34,915 bases of DNA, from NCBI GenBank assembly GCA_019693395.1, contig JAAMXP010001788.1, forward strand, positions 1 through 34,915, given 5' to 3'. Position 1 is the stretch's first letter; each line of letters opens with the position of its first letter. Shown here one piece after another: positions 1 through 9,810 of this stretch. Source of the DNA: Ettlia oleoabundans. Taxonomy: Eukaryota; Chlorophyta; Chlorophyceae; Chlamydomonadales. The notes beneath the pieces were generated by a model. It was not told where the DNA came from and did not search any database. It was given only the letters and a program-made list of their open reading frames with translations. The translations under genes were made by a program, and so were the position numbers.

Positions 1-246
1 CAAATGCATGCGAGCAGCGGTGGGGAAGGCATCATAAATCAAGCGCCAGAAAGGTTCCTTGTGGCAGTTTTCCCAGGGAATGCGCCACAGGCTGTGAAGA
101 AGCCGCTGCAACTCATCAACGGTGCCGCCAAAACGCTGGGCAAAAGGCTGCAGCCGTTGCTGAATGCGGCGCTGCTGAGCTGGCGCTGTGAGAAGGGCCG
201 TGCCATCCCGTACAGAGTAGCCGTGAAGGTGAATGGAAACCGCCGG
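1..246 (-). pseudogene. Possible fragment of a retrotransposon reverse-transcriptase C-terminus (zf-RVT-like)
   Basis: On the minus strand one frame is open from about 246 to the left edge and reads like the region before the zinc-knuckle tail (zf-RVT) of LINE reverse transcriptases. It has a helix-rich stretch followed by a Trp-containing segment, FWRLIYDAFPTAARM, resembling the W-x(5-8)-P-T-A-x-R pattern of that tail. The start is not visible and the rest lies outside the window. The other frames over this stretch have no recognisable content. This is family resemblance only; it could be chance in GC-rich DNA. A retroelement remnant would fit the repeat-rich surroundings. Confidence 0.3.
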
Positions 247-345
247 GCATAGAAACCACGATGAAAAATTGTATTAACCGGTTATCTTACATTAAAAATT
301 GCGACCCAGCACCGCTTTGAGCAACTAGCTCGGCACCCACTAGAG

Positions 346-456
346 ATCTCTTGGGGAAACCCGCGCAGGTTCGAGTCCTGTCGGTGTCGACAAACGTTGC
401 TCAAGTGAGCACAGAGAGTGACACCGTGCCAGAGTGGTCAATGGGAGAGATTAGAA
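346..456 (+). tRNA. Circularly permuted tRNA-Ser(AGA) gene (3' half, 30-nt spacer, 5' half)
   Basis: The 3' half comes first. It holds position 38 (A346), anticodon-stem 3' strand TCTCT (347-351), a serine-type long variable arm (352-364, GGG/CCC stem), T-stem GCAGG (365-369), T-loop TTCGAGT (370-376), T-stem CCTGT (377-381), acceptor CGGTGTC (382-388) and discriminator G389. After spacer 390-419 comes the 5' half: acceptor GACACCG (420-426, a perfect complement), T8, G9, D-stem CCA/TGG with a GG-containing loop (429-444), G445, anticodon-stem AGAGA (446-450) and TTAGAA (451-456) with anticodon AGA. Joining 456 to 346 gives a 7-base anticodon loop and a full type II cloverleaf. TTAG (451-454) can pair with CTAG (340-343), leaving 3-nt bulges AGA (344-346) and AAT (455-457). 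This is a relaxed bulge-helix-bulge whose usual cut points give exactly this loop. B box (368-378) and A box (427-437) are intact but in swapped order. CCA is not encoded. Confidence 0.9.
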
Positions 457-463
457 TTTTTTT
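457..463 (+). terminator. RNA polymerase III terminator (T7) of the permuted tRNA gene
   Basis: A run of seven T follows directly after the 5' half of the tRNA, where a pol III terminator is expected if the transcription unit is leader, 3' half, spacer, 5' half, trailer. The same T-run is also the first shared base run of dispersed repeat R1, so it may be contributed by that repeat. Confidence 0.65.
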
Positions 464-675
464 GCTCTATTTGCTGCTCTTAATGCAAGTCTGAGGTGTA
501 CGAGCAGTCGGGAGAGCAAGGGCTGCCCAAAAGACAAGTGTGAGGGGTCAGAACCAACGTTTTCACCCTGGTTCTCCCCTTTGGGTTGCCCAGGTGATCA
601 TAATACATGCCAGGACGTGCGGGGAAAGCATCCAAGTGGGTATCCTGGGCTTTTGCGCTCACAAAAGCCGTCAAA
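457..675 (+). repeat. Dispersed repeat R1, copy a
   Basis: About 220 bp that recur with few mismatches at 5427-5640. The shared part begins at the T-run, runs through a stretch around GCAAGTCTGAGGTGTACGAG, and ends near the GCTCACAAAAGC motif. Both copies keep a minus-strand reading frame open, but such identity alone would produce that, and no protein family is recognised. The left end abuts the permuted tRNA gene exactly. Confidence 0.85.
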
Positions 676-1188
676 GGGGCTGGCAGGCCAATGTCGGGGG
701 CTGGCTGCAGCGGTCGGCACCACCCGGTCATGATGATCACTGTTGTAGGACTGAGGACCGCTGGATAGCCTGGCCATAAATAGGCTTTGTAGGCACGGTT
801 ACAGACCGCAGGGCGTCAGTCACAGTAAGGTGAAAGACCACGAACAAGCGTGTGGATCAGACCAAGAAGATACCGCACAGCATGCATAGCATAGCATGCA
901 TGCCAGGGTGGCAGCAAATGTGCTATCCTGCCACAACAAGTGTGGAGGGTTGGAACCGCGTTGATGACCATATGCTCTCCTTTGGATTGCCCAGGTGATT
1001 AGTTTACTTTAGATCAGTTTAATTTATATGTTTAAAGTTTACATCCCAGCCCCACCCAGGGGTCCCTCAGAAGTAGCGTCAGCACCAACTGGGGGTGGGT
1101 GGGTGTCCAGCCTGGGGACCCAAATCTACGTCGAGAACATCTCGGGAAGGGCGGAAAAACGACTGGAAACCTCCTGGATAGTCTGCTG
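676..1188. other. Gene-free repeat remnants
   Basis: No coding gene seen. The stretch includes a decayed R1-like piece at about 935-1000 (around GTGTGGAGGGTTGGAACC and TTGCCCAGGTGATTA). A short TTTAGTTTA-rich segment leading into TTTACATCCCAGCCC, at about 1003-1055, recurs at 6130-6180. A small near-palindrome of GCATG/CATGC units lies at 880-905. Confidence 0.6.
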
Positions 1189-1550
1189 TTGCAGCACTAC
1201 ACCGTTGCTACCCTACACTTGCAGCCCAACAGCCTCTGCGTCAGCTGTCAACACTAACGGCTCATACCTTGGCAGCCCACGACAGACCGAAATCTACCAT
1301 GCAACACCTATCACCTTTACTGCATTGCATTTCATTCATGCATATGCGTCATGACACCTTGACATACTGTGACTGACTGATAATGCCACATTAACAATCC
1401 TGACATATGTCCTGACTGCTAACATCATGTTTTACACTGACATATCGATCTGTGCATCACACGACATGAGCGCATACCACGTGTGCATCTTGGTGCGTGC
1501 ATTGGGGAGCATATCCCACCCATCATAGGGCGCTGTCCAATCTGACTGGC
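1189..1550 (+). repeat. Inverted repeat R2, left copy (about 360 bp)
   Basis: This segment matches the reverse complement of 12575-12934 over its whole length with scattered mismatches. It contains several spaced copies of a GACATAT(G)TC-like element. It ends four bases before the block shared by the two oxygenase-like gene copies begins (about 1555). The position suggests an end repeat of a larger element, but only one pair is visible here. Confidence 0.85.
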
Positions 1551-1716
1551 AAAGTCTCTACCATGGCATTGGCACCAGGAGGGTTCTTCTACACCACCCT
1601 GCGCCGCGAGTCGGGGACCACAGTAAACTTGCCCGCCCGCTTCTTCCCAGCCGCCTGCTGCTTTGCCGCCTTGTTCGCCGCCAACACCGCCTTACGATTG
1701 TCCCTCGCCTGGCCAA

Positions 1717-4700
1717 TCATAGGCACGCCCTCCACTCCTGCATGGGTGTGATGCTTCCTGTCAGATGTACAATCGCTGAGAAACAACGCTGGCATTGCCA
1801 CCGACCCCCCTCAAGCGCAGTTCCATGCCAGTTGCCGGCAGCGCTTGTGCGCCTTGAGTCACCTTGAAGGGAGCGCATCATGTGCTGGACCTGGTCGGCC
1901 CATTGTGTCCCCAGCATGACCGGGACTGCACTGCCAAACTGCGCGAACATGGCATCCACCACCTGATGCGTCATGGGCGCCACGCCGCTGCGGCGGCATG
2001 ACTCCAGCACCACCGCCCGCAGATGATCGCGCTGCAGGCAGGAAGCAAGATGCAAGAGGCAAGATGCTGGCAAGGCATCGGGCACTGTGCAGGTGTTGTA
2101 GGATAGCAATCAGCCACAAGCAAGCAACCAGCGTGGTGCCACATACAGGTGTTGCACCCACCTTCTCTTTGTTCAGCAGCGCCTTGCCGCCGGCGGGCTT
2201 GAAGGGGGCAGAGCCCGGGGACAGCACCCGGCAGTGGTCATTCAGAGGGTACGGATGGGTCTTGTGCTCTGCAAGGGTTTAAAAGCACGGAATCAGTGCT
2301 GAGTGATCACCATCACATGTTGCACGAGCTGGCAGGGCTGCCGCCAGTTGTTCTATTCACACAACCACACCACGACAGCCAACCAGTGCTGCTCGGCAGC
2401 CCCACTCACGTCCCAGCTCGCGAACCGTGGTGCCCTTGGGCAGGCTCCGACCGAACTCCATCTGAAATGACTCCAGCTGCTCGGCGCTGGCAAGGTTGTT
2501 GAAATTGGCAAGCTTGTCGCAAATGCGGTCCTCCTGCCGCCTGGCGCTCTCCTGGCCGCCGCGCCTGGATGCGCCCGCATGGTCTCCACCGAAGAACTTT
2601 TCTGTGTATGTGGGCAGCAGTATAGCAGCAGCAAGGCATCAAGGGCAGGGGGGGCTGCGGGGCTATGCAACAAACCGCCAAGATGCCCGAACCTGGTTCA
2701 AGCCAGCTCCCGACCGCTGCTGCTTACCTGAGAACAGCGACTTCAAGCCGTTGCGCCGTTGCACATTCACGACCTCCTTCGTCCCATCCTCCCACACGAT
2801 GTCCTCAAAGGTGTTTTCTGCAGGAAGGCAGCAAACAAGCAGGTTGGACGTGGAACCTGAGGTAAAAGCTGACGGGCCAGGAACTGCAAATCCCCGGGCC
2901 TCACGTTGCGCCTTCACAGCGATGCCCATGCTGGCGTGATCCCAGAGTGCGTCGCAGGCGGCACGCTCGTGCGGCTGCAGCTCCGCTGCCAACTCGCTGG
3001 CCAGCTGCAATCGATGCACCTCGAGCTCCTCATCCGAGACCTGGCCCCAGCTAGCCACCACCTGCGGGTCCAGCCCGTTCAACAGCTGCTCTAGGACGCT
3101 GCGGTGCTCCCTCAGCTTGGGCTTGGCCAGGACGGCCTCGGCCGTGGACGCCCCCGGCTCCACGCCAGTCAGCCAGTCGAGCAACAGCTGTAGGGCTGCA
3201 GTGCCGCCGCGGTATTGGAAGCGGACAGGGAACAGCTCGCCCCGCAGCTTCAGCTGCGCCGCTGTCAGCCGGGTACGCTGGAGGGCAAGTTTTTCCTGCC
3301 GCACCGCCTCTCTGACCAGGGCAGGCTGCACCTCTGCCTCCAGCTGCTGCCGCTGCTCTGGCGACAGACTGGGATCGTCCTTCAAGCGATGCAAATGTGC
3401 TGCCATGCGCCGCACGGGGGTGGTGCGCATGAAGGCGGGGCGCTGGCCACAACACTCCTCCACCAGTTTGGCGGCAGCCTTGCAGCCAATGGAACGCATG
3501 GTTGATGTGGGGCTGAGGTGGCTACCACAGACCGCCTGCACCCTCTGCTGGGGCGACTGTTGCTGCCCGCCTGCCGCCGCCTGCCCGCCTGCCGCTGCCT
3601 GCCCGCCTGCCGCTGCCTGCCGGCTGTTCACAAGGGTGGACTGCAAATCAGGGAAGCAGCAGGGCAGGGATCAGGGGAAGCAGGATTAGCCAAGCCTGTC
3701 AGCCTTATTTAAAAAGTGGTAGCAAAGCGGAGCTGACCAGCTCACCGCATCCGCCACATACTTGGTGCACTCCACAAGTGCCTGTTCCGGAGTGGCCGCG
3801 TTGAACAACACCTGCACAATGGTTACCAGCTTAGAATGTTTGTCTTGAGTGTGCTTGGGTGTGGTTATATGGTTGGGGCACAAATTTGGACGTTTAACAA
3901 CAATAATTGCCAGTACTTGATCCCAATATCGGTACCAACATGTGTTTCAACTGCCACCCAACCACACACCCACCTTGACCATGTAGGAAACCATCACCTG
4001 CCCATCCTTGGGCACCGCCTCGTGGTGGATGAGCACGTCCGCCGCGGTCTCGCCGCTGCCAGGCTCGCGAAACCTGAGCTCCCCCCCACCTGTCCGCGTC
4101 ATGATGATCACCGCCCCGTGGGGCAGCGGCACTCTGACCTCTGGGGCACCATGGCCGCCAGCCCTAAAGGCGATAGTGCCGTTGCCAATCCGGTTGATGA
4201 TATGCAGCTCGTGCTGCTGCAGCACGGTGTCCCTTTGGTGGCCAGGGTGGCCCTCAGGGAGGTGCCCGCCTGCGCCAAAGCCGTGGGCATGAAACTGCTG
4301 GTGATGCCCCACGGCATAGGCGGCGCCCCACCCCTCATGGTCCTGGTGAAGCCGCATGCGGCCGCCTGACAGGCGGCAGGCCTCCGGAACCACCTGCACG
4401 GCTGGGGCGACAAGTGGCTGTTTTGCTGCCGCGCACTTCTTCAGGGCTGGCCCATCAATGAAAATGTGGTTGCCCTGCCTGCTGAGCGTGTCGCCCGGCG
4501 TGTGTGCCGCCAGGTCCACAATGACGGTTGCCACTGCATCTTGGGAAGCCTCTTGGCAGCACTCTGGAGGCAGCACAAGCTGCACGTGGTCGTTGACGGG
4601 TTCAAGAGGCAACTCCATGACTGTTGCTGACTGCTGCGGTGGGCACAGGAGGGTTTACGGGGAGGGCAAGGGTGAGCTGGGAGGTAGCTGCAGCTGGTGC

Positions 4701-5112
4701 CATGTGCAGCAACAACAACAGGGCTCAGCAAGGCCTGGAATGGCCGAATGGAGGAGGCTGAGGCTGCAGGCAGCATAGGGGGGCGGGGCGGGGGAGGCCA
4801 GGCAGTGGTGCCCTCGAGTGGCGACAGTGTGGACTCACCGGTGGAGCTGCTGCCCGTAGCCGACCTGTTGCCCCCGCAGCAGTGCCGCCTTCACTGCCGC
4901 TGCCCTGCTTGCCCTGCCTCTCCATCTGCAAGGAGGCAAATGAGGTAGTGCGGCTTGGCGTTTGCGTCTGAATGCAAGACAGACCGGCAGGGATGAACAG
5001 GGCAGCACTCGCTAGTCATGGGCTACTTTACAACGCTGTGCCAGCGCTGCCCAGCACTCACCATAACCGCCAGCGGGTTAGCTTCGTCTGAGGCAGCGCT
5101 CGCGCTCTCAGC
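1717..5112 (-). CDS. Copy 1: multi-exon repeat-borne gene with AlkB-like 2OG/Fe(II) oxygenase-like domain
   Basis: Minus-strand exons with consistent phase are: 5062-5112 (tentative), 4839-4925, 3974-4633, 3746-3811, 2728-3640, 2410-2601, 2162-2268, 1863-2031 and 1717-1757, about 744 residues from the ATG at 4925. All introns are GT-AG. Exon 3974-4633 has AlkB-family features: an HxD motif (HQD, bases about 4355-4363) followed by GWG, a PLPHG turn, and HHEAVPK near its end as the distal iron histidine. The arginine pair that binds 2-oxoglutarate in AlkB is not visible; the equivalent stretch is GQVMVSYMVK. Exon 2728-3640 starts with AAAGGQ repeats and is otherwise unrecognised, rich in L, E, Q and R. 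The last exon frame is uncertain: spliced as listed it stops at 1717, while another frame runs to 1589 with a very basic tail ending DSRRRVV. A second copy and a relic nearby mark it as part of a repeat family. Confidence 0.65.
3549..3620 (-). repeat. In-frame 18-bp coding repeat (AAAGGQ) in copy 1
   Basis: Three tandem 18-bp units encode AAAGGQ near the start of the long exon of copy 1. Copy 2 has two units (about 9000-9045). The length difference is one whole unit, so the frame is kept. Confidence 0.85.
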
Positions 5113-5167
5113 CTGCACGGAATCATTCAGGTTGGAGTTGAAGACGGAAAACCAAACTGTCACCCTA

Positions 5168-5188
5168 CAGCAGCAGCAGCAGCAGCAG
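5168..5188 (+). repeat. (CAG)7 microsatellite upstream of copy 1
   Basis: Seven CAG units lie about 55 bp upstream of the first tentative exon of copy 1 (CTG on that gene's strand). They are probably in its promoter, 5' UTR or first intron. Confidence 0.9.
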
Positions 5189-5426
5189 CTGTATAATGGA
5201 CAGGTGAGAGCCGTCTATTCTCTCACCTGAAGAACATGGAGGTGTGGAATGAGCTAGCGCAGAGCAGCGAGCCAGCAAAGCAAAGCCCAGCCCCAGCAAC
5301 ATGCCTTGGATGGGCCGAAGCTCACGGAGGAAAGCGGGGCAGGCCCGGGAATCGGCAGGAGGAGGTCGCGACTCCCGCCTCTGCCGGCACCCGTGTCTTT
5401 CGTTTGTCCTTAGATAACGTTCCAGA
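5189..5426. other. Sequence upstream of copy 1
   Basis: It contains GTGAGAG at 5202 and CTCTCACCT at 5219, forming a short inverted repeat around GGTGAGAG/CTCTCACC. No gene is recognised; the promoter of copy 1 should lie here if the gene is transcribed. Confidence 0.4.
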
Positions 5427-5640
5427 TTTTTTTTGCTCTTTTGGCTGCTCTTGATGCAAGTCTGAGGTGTACGAGCAGTCAGGGGAGCAAGGGCTGCCCA
5501 AAAGACAAGTGTGGAGGGTCAGAACCAATTTTTTCACCCTGGTTCTCCCCTTTGGGTTGCCCAGGTGATCATCATACATGCCAGGGCGTGCAGGGAAAGC
5601 ATCCAAGTGGGGATCATGGTTTTTGGCGCTCACAAAAGCA
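5427..5640 (+). repeat. Dispersed repeat R1, copy b
   Basis: Near-identical to 457-675 in the same orientation, starting with a T8 run. There is no tRNA upstream of this copy, so R1 itself does not carry the tRNA halves. Confidence 0.85.
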
Positions 5641-5694
5641 ATTTACTGCTGCTGGCATGTGCTGCCACAGAGCCGCTGCCAGCAGCAAGAGAAA

Positions 5695-6112
5695 GTTGAG
5701 TCAAACGTTTCAATCGGTTTCTGGGGGCACGCCTCCGTGATAAAGCTGAATATATATTGAGTTTAGTTTAGTGATAGGCTAGGCATCCAAGTGGGTATCC
5801 TGGGCTTTTGCGCTCACAAAAGCTATCAAACGAGCAGCAAAATGCTGTTGCTGGCATGTGCAGAGCTGCCAGACGCGTGTCCAGCTAGGGGCTACCCACA
5901 TGGGGCCCTCATGTGGCCAAATGAAGCAGCTTGCATGTGCGCTTTACAAACTTATGGAAATGCTTTGGCAGCGAGTTGGGCAGAAACGACATGCGCTCCC
6001 AAAATTGGCCACATTTGAGGGTAGCCCCCCGCTGGACATGTCCCCAGCAGGCAGAGAAAGTTGAATGATTTTTCGTTCGGTTATAACTCGGTTTATGGAG
6101 GCCTCCGTGATG
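5695..6112 (+). repeat. Two short direct repeats plus a partial R1 copy
   Basis: Segments at about 5690-5745 and 6048-6112 share AGAGAAAGTTGA near the left and GCCTCCGTGAT near the right, with diverged middles. Between them, 5785-5832 repeats the right end of R1 (GCATCCAAGTGGGTATCCTG), closer to copy a than to copy b. AT-rich TTTAGTTTAG motifs follow each unit. The pattern resembles nested small non-autonomous elements. Confidence 0.6.
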
Positions 6113-6129
6113 GGCAGAATCAAAAAAAC

Positions 6130-7010
6130 CTTCACTTTAGTTTAGTTTATAAGTTTAGGTTTACATCCCAGCCCTACCCCTGGCCAGCCGTGCTGGGGCC
6201 TGCATGCACAGGATCCTGCAGGTGGGCACCGCCGCCCGCGTTTGTTACTTCTGCCGGTCATCCTTCTTTAACAGCCGATGCTGGGGCCGGAATCAGCGGG
6301 AGGCGCCTGCTGCTGCCTGCGCCCAACCCGCTCGCCCAAAGCGGCGTCGGCCCGCAGCGGCCTGCGCGGTTCGGGGGCCTCTGAAGTGTTCCGACGGCAT
6401 TTTCACGCCGAACCCGCGAAAGCGGCGAGCGGATGGAGAGTCCGCCCGGGGTGGCAGGGGTGGGTGGGGCACAGGCAGGGGCGGGCGCAGGCAGGCAGCC
6501 TTGCGGGGCTTTGCAGGCTGGGCTGGTCGGGCTGGAAGTAGCTGGGCAGATGGCAGAAACCGGAAGGAGGTAAACAGGGGAGGGCAAGGCCTGGTTGCTG
6601 CCTTCCTTGGGTAGGTGGGCAGGCCGTTTGGCTGGGTGCCAACGCCGTGGGAACACCCACGGGGTTGTGGCGGCCTGGAGCTTGCCTGTACAAGCAGCCT
6701 GCGGCAGCCGACCCTGAGCAGGTCTGCACAAGGTCGCCCACCACCTTTGTACACCAAACAGGGCTCCCTACCGCCTTGTTCCCTTACTCACACTACTCAC
6801 CCTCTCCCGCCGCCCACAACCCCCAGCGGACTGGCACGAGGCTCATGGACTGTTAGAGCAGCAAGATGGCCTCCAAAGGTGGCAGAGTGGGGTAACAATA
6901 GAGTGAGGGGGTGGTAGTGGACCATATGGAGGTGTTTGGGGTGGCAATAGGAGGTGTAGAACTAAGAGTCGGGTCACACTCTCGCCAATGCTGGAGAAGC
7001 AGAGAAGCAA
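6130..7010. other. GC-rich gene-free spacer between R1 copies and gene copy 2
   Basis: Open frames here are long only because of high GC content, and none has recognisable content. The first 50 bp repeat the segment at 1005-1055 (TTTACATCCCAGCCC). A trace of coding DNA cannot be excluded. Confidence 0.45.
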
Positions 7011-7172
7011 TCTCTACTATGGCATTGGCACCAGGAGGGTTCTTCTACACCACCCTGCGCCGCGAGTCGGGGACCACAGTAAACTTGCCCGCCCGCTTCT
7101 TCCCAGCCGCCTGCTGCTTCGCCGCCTTGTTCGCCGCCAACACCGCCTTACGATTGTCCCTCGCCTGGCCAA

Positions 7173-9810
7173 TCAAAGGCACGCCCTCCACTCCTGCATG
7201 GGTGTGATGCTTCCTGTCAGATGTACAATCGCTGAGAAACAACGCTGGCATTGCCACCGACCCCCCTCAAGCGCAGTTCCATGCCAGTTGCCGGCAGCGC
7301 CTGTGCGCCTTGAGTCACCTTGAAGGGAGCGCATCATGTGCTGGACCTGGTCGGCCCATTGTGTCCCCAGCATGACCGGGACTGCACTGCCAAACTGCGC
7401 GAACATGGCATCCACCACCTGATGCGTCATGGGCGCCACGCCGCTGCGGCGGCAAGACTCCAGCACCACCGCCCGCAGATGATCGCGCTGCAGGCAGGAA
7501 GCAAGATGCAAGAGGCAAGATGCTGGCAAGGCATCGGGCACTGTGCAGGTGTTGTAGGATAGCAATTGGCCACAAGCAAGCAACCAGCGTGGTGCCACAT
7601 ACAGGTGTTGCACCCACCTTCTCTTTGTTCAGCAGCGCCTTGCCGCCGGCGGGCTTGAAGGGGGCAGAGCCCGGGGACAGCACCCGGCAGTGGTCATTCA
7701 GAGGGTATGGATGGGTCTTGTGCTCTGCAAGGGGTTAAAAGCACGGAATCAGTGCTGAGTGATCACCATCACATGTTGCACGAGCTGGCAGGGCTGCCGC
7801 CAGTTGTTCTATTCACACAACCACACCACGACAGCCAACCAGCGCTGCTCGGCAGCCCCACCCACGTCCCAGCTCGCGAACCGTGGTGCCCTCGGGCAGG
7901 CTCCGACCAAACTCCATCTGAAATGACTCCAGCTGCTCGGCGCTGGCAAGCTTGTCGAACTGGCGGCCCTTCTGCCTCCTGCCGCTCTCTTGGCCGCCGC
8001 GCCTGGACGCGCCCGCATGGTCTCCACCGAAAAACTTTCCTGTGTATGTGGGCAGAAGTATAGCAGCAGCAAGGCATCAAGGGCAGTGGGGCTGCGGGGG
8101 CTATGGAGCAAACCGCCAAGATGCCCGAGCCTGGTTCATGCCAGCTCCCGACCGCTGCTGCCTACCTGAGGCCAGTGCCTTCAAGCCGTTGCACCGTTGC
8201 ACATTGACGACCTCCTCCGTCCATTCCTCCCACACAATGGTCTTAAAGGTGTTTTCTGCAGGAAGGCAGCAAACAAGCAGGTTGGACTTGGAATCTAAGA
8301 TAATAGGCGACGGGCCAGGAACTGCAAATCCCCGGGCCTCACGTTGCGCCTTCACAGCGATGCCCATGCTGGCGTGATCCCAGAGTGCGTCGCAGGCGGC
8401 GCGCTCGTGCGGCTGCAGCTCCGCTGCCAACTCGCTGGCCAGCTGCAATCGATGCACCTCGAGCTCCTCATCCGAGACCTTCCCCCAGCTAGCCACCACC
8501 TGCGGGTCCAGCCCGTTCAACAGTTGCTCTAGAACGCTGCGGTGCTCCCTCAGCTTGGGCTTGGCCAGGACGGCCTCGGCCGTGGACGCCCCCGGCTCCA
8601 CGCCAGTCAGCCAGTCGAGCAACAGCTGTAGGGCTGCAGTGCCGCCGCGGTATTGGAAGCGGACAGGGAACAGCTCGCCCCGCAGCTTCAGCTGCGCCGC
8701 TGTCAGCCGGGTACGCTGGAGGGCAAGTTTTTCCTGCCGCACCGCCTCTCCGACCAGGGCAGGCTGCACCTCTGCCTCCAGCTGCTGCCGCTGCTCTGGC
8801 GACAGACTGGGATCGTCCTTCAAGCGATGCAAATGTGCTGCCATGCGCCGCACGGGGGTGGTGCGCATGAAGGCGGGGCGCTGGCCACAACACTCCTCCA
8901 CCAGTTTGGCAGCAGCCTTGCAGCCAATGGAACGCAAGGTTGATGTGGGGCTGAGGTGGCTACCACAGACCGCCTGCACCCTCTGCTGGGGCGACTGTTG
9001 CTGCCCGCCTGCCGCCGCCTGCCCGCCCGCCGCTGCCTGCCGGCTGTTCACAAGGGTGGACTGCAAATCAGGGAAGCAGGATTAGCCAAGCCCGTCAGCC
9101 TTATTAAAAAGTGGTAGCAAAGCGGAGCTGACCAGCTCACCGCATCCGCCACATACTTGGTGCACTCCACAAGCGCCTGTTGCGGAGTGGCCGCATTGAA
9201 CAACACCTGCACAATGGTTACCAGCTTAGAATGTTTGTCTTGAGTGTGCTTGGGTGTGGTTATATGGTTGGGGCACAAATTTGGACGTTTAACAACAATA
9301 ATTGCCAGTGCTTGATCCCAATATCGGTACCAACATGTGTTAGAACTGTCACCCAACCACACACCCACCTTGTAGGAAACCATGTAGGAAACCATCACCT
9401 GCCCATCCTTGGGCACCGCCTCGTGGTGGATGAGCACGTCCGCCGCGGTCTCGCCGCTGCCAGGCTCGCGAAACCTGAGCTTCGCCCCACCTGTCCGCGT
9501 CATGATGATCACCGCCCCGTGGGGTAGCGGCACTCTGACCTCTGGGGCACCATGGCCGCCAGCCCTAAAGGCGATAGTGCCGTGGCCAATCCGGTTGATG
9601 ATATGCAGCTCGTGCTGCTGCAGCACGGTGTCCCTTTGGTGGCCAGGGTGGCCCTCAGGGAGGTGCCCGCCTGCGCCAAAGCCGTGGGCATGAAACTGCT
9701 GGTGATGCCCCACGGCATAGGCGGCGCCCCACCCCTCATGGTCCTGGTGAAGCCGCATGCGGCCGCCTGACAGGCGGCATGCCTCCGGAACCACCTGCAC
9801 GGCTGGGGCG
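7173..9810 (-). pseudogene. Copy 2 of the oxygenase-like gene, 5' end detached
   Basis: The block from about 7011 to 9810 repeats 1555-4409 of copy 1 closely, with the same splice sites (the GTAAGC donor of the long exon became GTAGGC). It encodes the last part of the oxygenase-like domain, from just before the HQD motif to the HHEAVPK histidine, and everything downstream to the same stop (7173). Differences from copy 1 in coding parts keep the frame: one AAAGGQ unit fewer, a six-residue NFNNLA segment absent, and two residues (SY) added before the donor near 9373. At 9810 homology stops inside the oxygenase exon and unrelated sequence begins. The missing 5' part, less 32 bp, is found in the opposite orientation at 11583-12235. 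As it stands the gene cannot make the full protein. Confidence 0.75.

Noticed and set aside
301..340. A possible normal tRNA 5' half upstream of the 3' half
   Set aside because: No strand complementary to the CGGTGTC acceptor and no A box are found here; the matching 5' half lies downstream at 420-456.
480..740. Small conserved minus-strand ORF shared by R1 copies (also 5322-5633)
   Set aside because: The copies are so similar at DNA level that a shared open frame is expected by chance; no coding-type substitution pattern can be judged from two copies.
3117..3689. 190-codon plus-strand frame
   Set aside because: Antisense to the long exon of gene copy 1, where GC-rich codons keep the opposite strand open; the minus frame is supported by splice sites and by copy 2.
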